Source: Lachnospiraceae bacterium UBA3633 (GTDB taxonomy: Bacteria; Bacillota; Clostridia; Lachnospirales; Lachnospiraceae). From it: 64,000 nt of DNA. The notes beneath the pieces were generated by a model, which had not been told where the DNA came from, searched no databases, and saw only the letters and a program-made list of their open reading frames with translations. The stretch lies in NCBI GenBank assembly GCA_002374095.1, contig DFKY01000002.1:7659-71658 (forward strand). Reading direction: 5' to 3'. Shown one piece after another: positions 17,934 through 26,782 of this stretch. Numbering within the stretch: the first letter of the stretch is position 1; each line of letters opens with the position of its first letter. The position numbers and the translations under genes are program-made.

Positions 17934-19232
17934 ATGACACTTTTTTTAACTGCTCATGGTGGAATATTAGGACCGATAGCGACTCTCTTTGGCTATCTGA
18001 TGAATGGTATATATATAGGGCTTGATAAGATAGGTATAGGAAACATAGGTCTTGCAATAATTATTTTTACACTTATCACAAGACTTATACTTTATCCTTT
18101 TACTGTAAGACAACAAAAATCATCAAAGATAATGTCTATAATACAACCAGAGATTCAAGCAATACAAGAAAAGTATAAAGGAAAGACTGATCAACAGTCT
18201 ATGATGGCTCAACAAGCCGAGATAAAAGCAGTATATGAGAAGTATGGCACATCAATGACAGGAAGCTGTGTACAACTACTTATACAGATGCCTATACTTT
18301 TTGCTTTGTATAGAGTAATTATGAATGTACCAGCATATGTACCTGCTATAAAGACAATGTTTATGAATATTGTAGATGCAATGGGTGGTACAAATGCTAT
18401 AGGTACTCTTACAAAGTTTTTTAATGACAATCAAAATACTATAAAAAGTATAACACTAAGTCAGATACATAATTTTGGAACAGAAGGTACATATACAGTA
18501 GAAGCACAAAAAGATTTTATCATAGATTTTCTATATAAGTTAAATCCAGCACAGATACAAAGTCTTGCAAGCAATTTCTCAAGTGAAGTACAAGAAACTA
18601 TTTTAAGAGAAATGGAGGCGATAAACAACGCCAATTCTTTTCTTGGGCTTAACCTTTCTACAGCACCAAGTGCCAATGGTTTTCTTTCTATCTATATCTT
18701 AATACCTATACTTGCAGGATTATCTCAATTCTTATCATTTAAGATAATGCAAGCTCAGACAAAGTCTAAGGTAAAGACAAATAATGAGAATGACACAATG
18801 CAGCAAACTATGAACTCTATGAATTACATGATGCCAATAATGTCTGCAGTCTTCTGCTGGGGTTTCCCAGCAGGCCTTGGCATATACTGGATAGCAACAT
18901 CAGTATTTATGGTACTTACACAAGTTATAGTAAATGCTCAACTTAAAAATCTCGATATAGATGCGATGATTAAAGAAAATGTAGAAAAAGCAAATAAAAA
19001 GAGAGCAAAAAAGGGACTTCCACCAATAAGCGAAGAAAGAGCTGCAAATAATCTAAAAAAGATGGAAGAAAAAGTAGAGAAAGAAGAAAAAGATAGAAAA
19101 GAACTTATAAATAGCCAAAAAGAGCATGTAGAAAATGCAGAAAAATATTACTTTGGAGATGAAAGTAATCCAAACTCTCTTTTTGCAAAAGCTAATATGG
19201 TTCAAAAGTATAACGAAAAGAACAACAAATAA
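17934..19232 (+). CDS. yidC: Membrane protein insertase YidC/OxaI
   Basis: A 432-residue multi-pass membrane insertase. The YidC core is visible: the first transmembrane helix, the cytoplasmic hairpin YPFTVRQQKSSKIM with conserved arginine, and later helices including MSAVFCWGFPAGLGIYW. A long insert of about 100 residues between the second and third core helices (about residues 145-245, near GTNAIGTL to NLSTAPS) is larger than in Bacillus SpoIIIJ. The tail is lysine- and glutamate-rich, as in proteins that contact ribosomes. AAAGGAGG precedes the ATG. Confidence 0.94.
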   Translation: MTLFLTAHGGILGPIATLFGYLMNGIYIGLDKIGIGNIGLAIIIFTLITRLILYPFTVRQQKSSKIMSIIQPEIQAIQEKYKGKTDQQSMMAQQAEIKAVYEKYGTSMTGSCVQLLIQMPILFALYRVIMNVPAYVPAIKTMFMNIVDAMGGTNAIGTLTKFFNDNQNTIKSITLSQIHNFGTEGTYTVEAQKDFIIDFLYKLNPAQIQSLASNFSSEVQETILREMEAINNANSFLGLNLSTAPSANGFLSIYILIPILAGLSQFLSFKIMQAQTKSKVKTNNENDTMQQTMNSMNYMMPIMSAVFCWGFPAGLGIYWIATSVFMVLTQVIVNAQLKNLDIDAMIKENVEKANKKRAKKGLPPISEERAANNLKKMEEKVEKEEKDRKELINSQKEHVENAEKYYFGDESNPNSLFAKANMVQKYNEKNNK

Positions 19233-19248
19233 TAGAAAGGAGAAAAAA

Positions 19249-20019
19249 ATGAGGATACAAGTAAAAGGTGAAACAATAGATGAAGCAATAAATAATGCAA
19301 TGATAGAACTTTCAACTACAAGCGATAATCTTTCATATGATATAGTACAAGAAGGAACAAGCGGATTTTTTGGCATAGGAGCAAAGCCTTATATCATAGA
19401 AGCATATAAAAAAGACGACAAAGAAGAAAAGTATAAAAAAGAAAGTATAAATAAAAAAGAAAAATTGGTAGAGAAAGAAACTGGTGTCTATGAATTTAAA
19501 TCAGAAAAGACATCTACCAATGCGGGTCTTTCAAAAAAAGAAGAAAAGATGACAAGGGACCCAGAAGAAGTATTTAATGAGGCAAAAAATTTCCTTGATC
19601 CTATATTTAAAGAGTTTAATACGACGATAAACTTAAGTTATGAGGCAAAAGTAGATACCAATACTCTTGTCATAAATGTAAGTGGAGAAAAAATAGGTGT
19701 AATCATTGGTAAGCATGGAGCAACACTTGATGCTCTTCAACACCTTGTAAATATAGTAGTAAATAATGGAAAGCAAAATAGAGTTCGTATAAGAATAGAC
19801 AGCGAGAATTATAGAGAAAAGAGAAATAAGACATTGGAAGCTCTTGCAAAATCTGTAGCAAAAAATGTAAAAAAGACACATAAAGACTATGAACTTGAAC
19901 CAATGCCTGCATATGAGAGAAAGATCATACACTCTGTCTTACAAAAAGAAAGAAACATAGAGACGATATCAAAAGGTGATGATAAAGATAGACATGTGGT
20001 AGTAAAGTATAAAAGATAA
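19249..20019 (+). CDS. jag: Jag/KhpB RNA-binding protein
   Basis: A 256-residue protein with three parts: an N-terminal Jag domain (residues 1-52, ending GFFGIGAKPYIIEAY), a charged linker, and KH and R3H domains. The KH loop is GVIIGKHGATLDALQ and the R3H region is ALAKSVAKNVKK through PMPAYERKIIHSVL. It binds small RNAs and mRNAs and affects cell elongation in related bacteria. I start at ATG 19249 because AGAAAGGAG precedes it; the longer frame overlaps yidC. Confidence 0.93.
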   Translation: MRIQVKGETIDEAINNAMIELSTTSDNLSYDIVQEGTSGFFGIGAKPYIIEAYKKDDKEEKYKKESINKKEKLVEKETGVYEFKSEKTSTNAGLSKKEEKMTRDPEEVFNEAKNFLDPIFKEFNTTINLSYEAKVDTNTLVINVSGEKIGVIIGKHGATLDALQHLVNIVVNNGKQNRVRIRIDSENYREKRNKTLEALAKSVAKNVKKTHKDYELEPMPAYERKIIHSVLQKERNIETISKGDDKDRHVVVKYKR

Positions 20020-20046
20020 AAGCCCATCTATACGAAAGGAAAAAAT

Positions 20047-20562
20047 ATGAAAAAATGTCTTGTTGTTATAGATATGCAAAACGACTTTATAACAGGATCT
20101 CTTGGAAGTGAAGAAGCAGTAAAAATAGTTCCTCGTGTAAAAGAGAGAATAGAAAAAGCAATTACAGATGACGAAGATATATTTTTTACAAAAGACACTC
20201 ATGATGAAGATTATCTTGATACAAGAGAAGGAAAGTTTTTACCAGTAAAACATTGTATAAAAGATACTAGTGGTCATGAGATCTGCGAAGAATTAAAACC
20301 TTATGAAAAAAATGCAAAAAACATATTTATAAAAAATACTTTTGGATATAAAGATTTACCAAAGTATCTCACAGAGTATGATAAGATAACTTTTGTAGGG
20401 CTTTGTACAGATATATGTGTGGTAAGCAATGTGATTCTCACAAAAGCATTTTTTCCAGAAAAAGAAATATATGTAGAAAAAGATTTATGTGCGGGATCAA
20501 CTGTTGCAAAACATGAAAGCGCTCTTGATGTGATGAAATCGTGTCATATAGAGATTATATAG
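20047..20562 (+). CDS. Isochorismatase-family cysteine hydrolase (nicotinamidase-like)
   Basis: A 171-residue alpha/beta hydrolase. The catalytic triad regions are visible: aspartate in VIDMQNDF (residue 8-13), a lysine downstream near FIKNTFGY, and the nucleophilic cysteine in GLCTDICVVSN near residue 120. The cis-peptide region precedes the cysteine as in nicotinamidases. The length and motifs favour nicotinamidase (NAD salvage), but the substrate cannot be fixed from sequence alone. AAAGGA precedes the ATG. Confidence 0.85.
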   Translation: MKKCLVVIDMQNDFITGSLGSEEAVKIVPRVKERIEKAITDDEDIFFTKDTHDEDYLDTREGKFLPVKHCIKDTSGHEICEELKPYEKNAKNIFIKNTFGYKDLPKYLTEYDKITFVGLCTDICVVSNVILTKAFFPEKEIYVEKDLCAGSTVAKHESALDVMKSCHIEII

Positions 20563-20639
20563 AAAGATTGACATAAAAACACTTTTTGTCCATAAAAAAG
20601 AAAAAAACGAAAAAAAACAATTAAAAAAATATTTAAGGC

Positions 20640-20671
20640 TTGATTTTTTTAATAAAGTATTATATTATAAT
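20640..20671 (+). promoter_or_regulatory. spoVG promoter
   Basis: TTGATT at 20640-20645 and an AT-rich -10 region, TATTAT at 20663-20668 (17-base spacer) or the overlapping TATAAT at 20666-20671. The spoVG ribosome site AAGGAGG is at 20684-20690. Confidence 0.6.
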
Positions 20672-20699
20672 TATGCAATATTTAAGGAGGCGATCGGAC

Positions 20700-20978
20700 A
20701 TGAATATTACAGATGTAAGAATCAGAATTATGGAAAAGGAAGGAAAGATGAAAGCAATTGCTGCTATCACTATTGATGGTGTATTTGTAGTACACGATAT
20801 CAAAGTTATAGAAGGCGACAATGGTCTTTTCATAGCTATGCCATCACAAAAGAGAAAAGATGGTGAGTTTAAGGACATAGCACATCCAATCAATTCTGAG
20901 ACAAGAGAAATGGTACAAAAGACTATTATCGACAAGTACAATGAAGTACTTGCTGCAGGTCCACAGACAACAATCTAA
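20700..20978 (+). CDS. spoVG: SpoVG family regulator
   Basis: A 92-residue protein starting MNITDVRIRIMEKEGKMKA, which is the SpoVG fold signature, with the core FIAMPSQKRKDGEFKDIAHP. SpoVG proteins bind DNA and RNA and regulate septation, sporulation and virulence genes. The family also occurs in non-sporulating Firmicutes, so it does not prove sporulation. It appears to be monocistronic, with its own promoter and a strong terminator. Confidence 0.95.
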   Translation: MNITDVRIRIMEKEGKMKAIAAITIDGVFVVHDIKVIEGDNGLFIAMPSQKRKDGEFKDIAHPINSETREMVQKTIIDKYNEVLAAGPQTTI

Positions 20979-21004
20979 GCTTTATTGTACAGGTCTTAAA
21001 ATAG

Positions 21005-21028
21005 GCAGGCTTTGAAGCCTGCTTTTTT
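21005..21028 (+). terminator. Terminator after spoVG
   Basis: Perfect stem GCAGGCT / AGCCTGC with loop TTGA, then six T residues. Confidence 0.92.
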
Positions 21029-21052
21029 CTTTTATTTTTTTCAATTATAAGA

Positions 21053-21058
21053 TATAAT
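21053..21058 (+). promoter_or_regulatory. Putative -10 box for mnmE, close to the start codon
   Basis: A perfect TATAAT lies ten bases before the mnmE ATG at 21069, with no Shine-Dalgarno sequence between. The -35 region is only T-rich, so the promoter is less certain than that of dnaA. Confidence 0.5.
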
Positions 21059-21068
21059 ATCTAATTAT

Positions 21069-22466
21069 ATGAATCATGATGATACAATAGTTGCAATTGC
21101 GACATCTTTAACACCAGCAGGAATAGGAATAATACGAGTGTCAGGGGATAAGGCATCTACAATAGTCTCTTCTATTTTTGTTGATAAAAATAAGAAAAAA
21201 ATAGCATTAAACGAAAGTCATCAAGTAAAATATGGATATATATATGATGAAGAAAATGATAATATAATAGATGAGGTGCTTTGCATAACTATGCTAAAGC
21301 CAAGATCTTATACAGCGGAAGATGTGGTGGAAGTGCAAAGTCACGGAGGCATAATAGTATTAAAAAAAATACTTAATCTCATAGAAAGTAAAGGAGCAAG
21401 ACTTGCAGAGCCAGGGGAATTTACAAAAAGAGCTTTTCTAAATGGACGGATAGATTTGTCAAAAGCAGAATCAGTATCAGACATCATAATGTCAAAAAAT
21501 GATTATGCGTTAAAGGCAAGCGTTGAGCAATTGCGAGGAAACTTATCAGCAAAGCTTAACGAGCATAGAGAAAAGATACTTGAAGCAATAGCATATATAG
21601 AAGCCTGCCTTGATGATCCAGAGCATATGTCTCTTGATGGATATAAAGAAAGATTAGAAAAAGAGATAGAAAATATATCACTTGACATAGATAAGATTAT
21701 AAAAAATTATGATAATGGAAAAATAATAAAAGAAGGTATAGATACTGTCATCATAGGAAAACCCAATGTAGGAAAAAGCTCTCTCTTAAATCTCCTACTT
21801 GATGAGGAAAGAGCAATAGTTACAGATATAGCAGGAACAACAAGAGATATAATTAGAGAAAGCATAAACTTAAATGGCATAACACTCAATATAATAGATA
21901 CAGCAGGAATAAGAAATGAAAAAAACATAGATAAAGTTGAAGAGATAGGTATTGAGAAAGCAAAAAAAGAGATAGAAAAAGCAGATCTTATCTTGTGTGT
22001 GATAGACATCAATAAAATTGATAAAGAAGATGAAACTCTTATAGAGCTTTGCAAAGAAAATAATAAAAAAAGAATAGTTTTATTAAACAAGATAGATATA
22101 GCGGAAAATGCAGAAAAAAATATAGAAAATCAAAAATTTTTAATAGGTGAAGAAAAAATCCTTTTTTCTGCGAAAACTAAAGAAGGCTTAAATGCACTTA
22201 AGGCAAAAATCGAAGAGATGTATACTTTTGGAGAGCTTGATTTTAATAATGAGATATTTATATCAAATGAAAGACAACTTGAGGCAATAAAGAAAGCAAG
22301 AAAGTCTCTTGAAAATGTGCAAGAAGCTATAAAACGAAGTATTTCTGAGGATTTTCTGACCATAGACCTTAATGATGCATATACATATCTTTCTCAAGTT
22401 CTTGGGATTGAGATAAATGATGATGTAGTCAATGAAATTTTTTCAAAATTTTGTATGGGAAAGTAA
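21069..22466 (+). CDS. mnmE: tRNA modification GTPase MnmE
   Basis: A 465-residue protein that, with MnmG, modifies the wobble uridine of certain tRNAs (carboxymethylaminomethyl group). It has the N-terminal folate-binding domain (residues 1-120), then a GTPase domain with G1 GKPNVGKSSLLN, G2/G3 DIAGTTRD and DTAG, and G4 NKID, and ends with the catalytic CMGK. No ribosome site precedes the ATG, and a TATAAT box is very close, so a leaderless mRNA is possible. Its partner mnmG is at 44.6 kb rather than adjacent. Confidence 0.95.
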   Translation: MNHDDTIVAIATSLTPAGIGIIRVSGDKASTIVSSIFVDKNKKKIALNESHQVKYGYIYDEENDNIIDEVLCITMLKPRSYTAEDVVEVQSHGGIIVLKKILNLIESKGARLAEPGEFTKRAFLNGRIDLSKAESVSDIIMSKNDYALKASVEQLRGNLSAKLNEHREKILEAIAYIEACLDDPEHMSLDGYKERLEKEIENISLDIDKIIKNYDNGKIIKEGIDTVIIGKPNVGKSSLLNLLLDEERAIVTDIAGTTRDIIRESINLNGITLNIIDTAGIRNEKNIDKVEEIGIEKAKKEIEKADLILCVIDINKIDKEDETLIELCKENNKKRIVLLNKIDIAENAEKNIENQKFLIGEEKILFSAKTKEGLNALKAKIEEMYTFGELDFNNEIFISNERQLEAIKKARKSLENVQEAIKRSISEDFLTIDLNDAYTYLSQVLGIEINDDVVNEIFSKFCMGK

Positions 22467-22501
22467 TCATAAAATATAATCATTTTATAAAAGGAGGGAA
22501 A

Positions 22502-24007
22502 ATGAAAGTAATTAATGAGACATCACACACATTCAATGAGTATCTTTTGATTCCAGGATATACTGGAAAAGACTGTACACCAGATAAGGTAACACTTAGT
22601 ACTCCTCTCACAAGGTATAATAAAGGAAAAAAACCAGCAATAAGCATCAATGTACCTATGGTGAGTGCAATCATGCAAGCGGTATCTGGCGACAGACTTG
22701 CGATAGCTCTTGCAAAAGAAGGCGGAGTGTCCTTTATATATGGCGCACAAACTATAGAAAATGAAGCAGCGATGATACGAAAAGTCAAAGCTTATAAAGC
22801 AGGATTTGTAGAAAGTGATACAAATGTAAAGCCTACCGCTACACTTGAAGATATCATAAGAATAAAAAAAGAGACAGGTCACTCTACTACACCAGTAACT
22901 GATGATGGGACAGGAACAGGCAAGCTTCTTGGTATAGTTACATCTCGTGACTATAGAGAATCAAGAATGTCAAAAGACACTCAAGTGACAGAGTTTTATA
23001 CTCCTCTTGAAAAGATGATCACAGCATATGATAATATATCACTTTCAGAAGCAAACGACATAATATGGGAACATAAGCTCAACACTCTCCCTATAATAGA
23101 TAAAAAAGGAAATCTAAAAGCACTTGTCTTCAGAAAAGACTATGAAGATCATAAAGATAATCCTGATGAACTTCTTGATAAAGATAAAAGATATGTAGTT
23201 GGAGCAGGAATAAATAGTCGTGATTATAAAGAAAGAGTGCCAGCACTCATAGATGCAGGAGCAGACATCTTATGTCTTGATTCGTCAGATGGATACTCTG
23301 TATGGCAAGAAGAAGCGATAAAGTGGATAAAAAAGACATATAAAGGAAAAGTTTTCTGTGGAGCTGGAAATGTTGTCGATAGTGAAGGATTTAAGTTTCT
23401 TGCTGATGCAGGAGCAGACTTTATAAAAGTAGGTATAGGTGGTGGAAGTATCTGTATCACAAGAGAGACAAAAGGTATCGGTAGAGGTCAAGCATCAGCT
23501 TTAATGGATGTATGTCACGCACGAGATGAGTATTATAAAAAAGAAGGTATATATGTACCTATTTGCTCTGATGGCGGGATTGTCTATGATCATCATATAA
23601 CACTTGCTCTTGCAATGGGAGCAGACTTTGTGATGCTTGGAAGATATTTTGCAAGATTTGAAGAGTCACCATCTGCAAAAGTGATGATCAATGGTACTTA
23701 TTATAAAGAGTACTGGGGAGAAGGAAGTGCAAGAGCAAGAAATTGGCAAAGATATGACATGGGTGGAGCAGCAAAGCTTCAATTTGAAGAGGGAGTAGAT
23801 TCATATGTCCCTTATGCAGGAAATCTTAGAGACAATGTACAGATGACCACATATAAAATAAAATCAACTATGTGCAATTGTGGTGCGACAAGTATACCAG
23901 ATTTTCAAAAGAAGGCGAAACTTACTCTCGTATCTTCTACTTCTATAGTAGAAGGTGGAGCACATGATGTGCTACTCAAAAATAAAAATGGCCAGACAAT
24001 GGGATAA
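22502..24007 (+). CDS. guaB: IMP dehydrogenase
   Basis: A 501-residue TIM-barrel enzyme that oxidises IMP to XMP, the first committed step to GMP. The catalytic cysteine loop is GIGGGSICITRE near residue 315, with the arginine flap region EGSARARNWQRY later. Two CBS domains lie near residues 100-225. The N-terminus (SHTFNEYLLIPGY) resembles the slightly long form common in Lachnospiraceae. I start at ATG 22502, right after GGAGG; the longer frame overlaps mnmE. It forms a guanine-nucleotide pair with guaA, ten bases downstream. Confidence 0.95.
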   Translation: MKVINETSHTFNEYLLIPGYTGKDCTPDKVTLSTPLTRYNKGKKPAISINVPMVSAIMQAVSGDRLAIALAKEGGVSFIYGAQTIENEAAMIRKVKAYKAGFVESDTNVKPTATLEDIIRIKKETGHSTTPVTDDGTGTGKLLGIVTSRDYRESRMSKDTQVTEFYTPLEKMITAYDNISLSEANDIIWEHKLNTLPIIDKKGNLKALVFRKDYEDHKDNPDELLDKDKRYVVGAGINSRDYKERVPALIDAGADILCLDSSDGYSVWQEEAIKWIKKTYKGKVFCGAGNVVDSEGFKFLADAGADFIKVGIGGGSICITRETKGIGRGQASALMDVCHARDEYYKKEGIYVPICSDGGIVYDHHITLALAMGADFVMLGRYFARFEESPSAKVMINGTYYKEYWGEGSARARNWQRYDMGGAAKLQFEEGVDSYVPYAGNLRDNVQMTTYKIKSTMCNCGATSIPDFQKKAKLTLVSSTSIVEGGAHDVLLKNKNGQTMG

Positions 24008-24016
24008 GGAGGAAAA

Positions 24017-24985
24017 ATGGATAAGAGACCAGCATCATTAAAAAGAATTACGACAAGTGTAGCTGCAAAAAAATATATAAATAAACAAGTAAAAGAAATA
24101 AAAAAGCAAGTTGGTGATAAGAAAGTACTGCTTGCTCTTTCTGGAGGAGTAGACTCTTCTGTCACAGCAGCTCTTCTTATAAAGGCAATAGGAAAAAACT
24201 TAATATGTGTGCATGTAAATCATGGATTACTTAGAAAAGGCGAGCCAGAGCAAGTAAAAAAAGTCTTTAGAGAAAATATGGGAGCAAATCTAAAGTATAT
24301 AGATGCAAGCAAGCTTTTTTTAGAAAAGCTAAAAAATGTAGAAGACCCAGAGAAGAAAAGAAAGATAATAGGAAAAGTTTTTATAGATGTATTTGCAAAA
24401 GAAGCTAAAAAGCTAAAAGGTGTAGAGTTTTTAGCACAGGGAACTATATATCCAGATATATTAGAATCAAAAGGAATAAAAGCACATCATAATGTCGGAG
24501 GTCTTCCAAAAGGATTAAAGTTTTCTCTTGTAGAACCAATAAAATATCTCTATAAGGATGAAGTGCGAGTTGTAGGTCTTGCTCTTGGTCTCCCAAAATC
24601 TATGGTTTATAGACAGCCATTCCCAGGACCAGGACTTGGGGTACGTTGCACAGGTGCAATAACAAAAGATAGGCTTACTGCTTTACGTGATGCTGATGCT
24701 ATAGTAAGAGAAGAAATAGGGAAACTTAAAAACACGCCTTGGCAATATTTCTGTATAGTGCCACCTATAAAATCAACAGGTATAAAAAATGGAAAAAGAT
24801 ATATGGGTTGGCCTGTAATTATAAGAGCAATAGATACACGAGATGCAGTGACAGCAAAATCACATGAGATACCATACAAGATTCTCTATAAGATAAGAGA
24901 TAGAATTATAAAAAATGTAAAAGGAATAAATAGAGTATTACTTGATTTTTCAGATAAGCCAATAGCTACGATTGAGTGGGAGTAA
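24017..24985 (+). CDS. guaA: GMP synthase ATP-pyrophosphatase subunit, no glutaminase domain
   Basis: A 322-residue protein with the PP-loop ALSGGVDSSVTAALL near residue 42, the HHNVGGLPKGLKF segment, the PFPGPGLGVRC motif, and the dimerisation end FSDKPIATIEWE. It adenylates XMP and aminates it to GMP. Most bacterial GuaA proteins are about 510 residues with an N-terminal class I glutaminase; this one lacks that domain, as in the archaeal two-subunit enzyme. It must use a separate glutaminase subunit or free ammonia. It has its own GGAGG and a clear ATG, so it is not a truncation artefact. Its 3' end overlaps the opposing polyferredoxin gene by 20 bases. Confidence 0.93.
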   Translation: MDKRPASLKRITTSVAAKKYINKQVKEIKKQVGDKKVLLALSGGVDSSVTAALLIKAIGKNLICVHVNHGLLRKGEPEQVKKVFRENMGANLKYIDASKLFLEKLKNVEDPEKKRKIIGKVFIDVFAKEAKKLKGVEFLAQGTIYPDILESKGIKAHHNVGGLPKGLKFSLVEPIKYLYKDEVRVVGLALGLPKSMVYRQPFPGPGLGVRCTGAITKDRLTALRDADAIVREEIGKLKNTPWQYFCIVPPIKSTGIKNGKRYMGWPVIIRAIDTRDAVTAKSHEIPYKILYKIRDRIIKNVKGINRVLLDFSDKPIATIEWE

Positions 24986-25814
24986 ATCTATAGATTGCAT
25001 TTTCAGGACATTTTTTAATACACTCGCCACACTCTATACATTCTCTATCACTTACTTTTTTTACATCCATAAGACAAGTATTTATGCACACATTACAATG
25101 TGTGCATTTTTTTTCGTCGATTTTTAATCTAAGGATGGCGTGATTGTTGAAAAAGCTATAGATAGCACCAAGCGGACAGATAAACCTACAGAAAAATCTA
25201 TACATGAAAAGTGACATAATGATAATTAAGATGGCGATAAAAACTTTCCAATTAAATAAAAAACCTATAGAGCTTTGAAGAGTTTTATTTAGCGATACAT
25301 GGATGATACCTGCTTCAATAGTTCCAGCAGGACAGATGTATTTACAAAAGCTTGGGTTATCAAGGATTATAGGAAGAAGAATAGCGAAAAATATAAGTAT
25401 AAAATACTTTATAATGGTAAGTTTTCGTGTAGTATCATTTTTTTTGATTTTAGGAGTTTTGATTTTATATATGAGTTCTTGGATAAGCCCAAAAGGGCAA
25501 AGAAAGCCACAGACAACTCTTCCAAAAGCGACACCAAAAAGTATAAGAAGACCAAGGACATAAAAAGGAAATCTATTTAATAAACCGCTAACCCCTCTTT
25601 TTTGCATTATGTAGTTTTGAAAAGAACCAAGAGGGCAAGCAGCTATAGCACCAGGACATGAGTAGCAGTTGAGCCCTGGCACACAAGCATTTTTGATAGG
25701 GCCTTGATAGATTTTTGCATTTTTAAAGCCTGAAAAATTGGCGTTGTAGAGTATGGCAGATGCAAGCTGTATAATTTTTCGTTTGCCTAACTTCACTATC
25801 CTATACCGATACAT
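24966..25814 (-). CDS. Membrane 4Fe-4S polyferredoxin (NapH/RdxA-like)
   Basis: A 282-residue membrane protein with several helices and six cysteine clusters: CVPGLNCYSCPG, CGFLCPFGLIQE, CKYICPAGTIE, CRFICPLGAIYS, and two C-terminal ferredoxin motifs CTHCNVCINTC and CIECGECIKKC. It should carry electrons across or at the membrane, probably to the redox partners encoded just upstream. Its start overlaps the CXXC peptide gene by 19 bases, so the two are co-translated. The electron donor and acceptor are unknown. Confidence 0.88.
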   Translation of the reverse strand: MYRYRIVKLGKRKIIQLASAILYNANFSGFKNAKIYQGPIKNACVPGLNCYSCPGAIAACPLGSFQNYIMQKRGVSGLLNRFPFYVLGLLILFGVAFGRVVCGFLCPFGLIQELIYKIKTPKIKKNDTTRKLTIIKYFILIFFAILLPIILDNPSFCKYICPAGTIEAGIIHVSLNKTLQSSIGFLFNWKVFIAILIIIMSLFMYRFFCRFICPLGAIYSFFNNHAILRLKIDEKKCTHCNVCINTCLMDVKKVSDRECIECGECIKKCPENAIYRFTPTQS

Positions 25815-25942
25815 TCAAGACATATGAGCCTTGCTTTCTGATAGACATCATAAAACTCACCATTTTTAATTCCTATGGATATAAAAAGAATAGCTACAAT
25901 AATGATAAGTATAGTAGATTTTTTAATTGATACTTTATTCAT
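25796..25942 (-). CDS. Small CXXC membrane peptide (CD1871A family)
   Basis: A 48-residue protein with one N-terminal hydrophobic helix (KSTILIIIVAILFISIG) and a C-terminal CLEC motif. It fits the CD1871A family of CXXC peptides found beside TlpA and polyferredoxin genes in Clostridia. It overlaps the TlpA gene by eight bases and the polyferredoxin by 19 bases. A role in passing reducing power across the membrane is an inference. Confidence 0.8.
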   Translation of the reverse strand: MNKVSIKKSTILIIIVAILFISIGIKNGEFYDVYQKARLICLECIGIG

Positions 25943-26483
25943 TAATTACAGAATCAAGTGCAGCTTTAAAATCTTCCTCTGATGTGGCACCAAGAAAAAA
26001 CTTTTTGATTTTTTTGTCTTTGCCAACTATATAAGTAGTAGGAATTGCTGTAATATTAAACTTAATACTATAAGCATTGTCTAAATCATATGCGATAGGG
26101 AAAGTATAACCTTCTTCACTTATAAAACTATTGACGTCTTCTTCTGTCTCGCCAGAGTCAATCAGTATAAAGTCAACTTTATCTTTGTAAGAGTCATATA
26201 GATTTTGAAGTCCTGGCATCTCTGATCTACAAGGAGGACACCAAGTTGCCCAGAAATTGACAAGAGCGGGCTTATCTATTTTACTTAGGTCAAATGTTGA
26301 ACCTTGATTAGTTTGAAGGACGATATCTGGCATATCCATACCTTCTGAAAGATTTGAGTATGAGACATTTTCTTCAACTTTTTCTTGTGTGTGACTTGTT
26401 GAAGAGACAGCACAAGATGTGAAAACGCAAAGTATCGCGAAGATACTTGTAAGATATAAAAACTTTGTGATAAACTTTAACAT
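25935..26483 (-). CDS. TlpA-like thioredoxin lipoprotein
   Basis: A 182-residue lipoprotein. The signal peptide ends in a lipobox-like CVFTSCA, and the thioredoxin domain has the active site WATWCPPCR near residue 90 and the cis-proline segment AIPTTYIV. It is probably a membrane-anchored extracytoplasmic thiol-disulfide enzyme. I start at ATG 26483 because GGAG lies seven bases upstream. It follows yafQ by 23 bases and overlaps the CXXC peptide, so the redox genes may be driven by the toxin-antitoxin promoter. Confidence 0.9.
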   Translation of the reverse strand: MLKFITKFLYLTSIFAILCVFTSCAVSSTSHTQEKVEENVSYSNLSEGMDMPDIVLQTNQGSTFDLSKIDKPALVNFWATWCPPCRSEMPGLQNLYDSYKDKVDFILIDSGETEEDVNSFISEEGYTFPIAYDLDNAYSIKFNITAIPTTYIVGKDKKIKKFFLGATSEEDFKAALDSVINE

Positions 26484-26506
26484 AGGATACTCCTTATACA
26501 TTATAT

Positions 26507-26782
26507 TCAATTAAAAAGATCTGCGTGAGAACCAGTTCTAAATAAAAAAAGTTCTAGTTCGTCTTTTTCAATTTTGTACATTAGCAGCCAATCTGGATTT
26601 ATATGGCATTCTCTAAAAGATTTATATGAACCTTTTAATTCGTGGTCTCTATATTTTTTATCAAGCATAAGGCCTTTAGCAAGGGTGTCGACAACATTTT
26701 CTAATTCTTTGATATTTGCCTTTCTTTTTATCGCTAGCTTTAAATCTTTTTTAAATTGATTTGATGGTACTATTTTAAGCAT
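26507..26782 (-). CDS. yafQ: YafQ/RelE-type mRNA interferase toxin
   Basis: A 91-residue toxin with the YafQ pattern DHELKGSYKSFRECHINPDW and the C-terminal catalytic region RTGSHADLF, where the histidine is the expected key residue. It cleaves mRNA on the ribosome in this family. The start overlaps the antitoxin stop by eight bases. A paralogue lies at 43662. Confidence 0.92.
   Translation of the reverse strand: MLKIVPSNQFKKDLKLAIKRKANIKELENVVDTLAKGLMLDKKYRDHELKGSYKSFRECHINPDWLLMYKIEKDELELFLFRTGSHADLFN

Noticed and set aside
22467..22501. Purine riboswitch before guaB
   Set aside because: Only 35 bases separate mnmE and guaB, too short for the aptamer.
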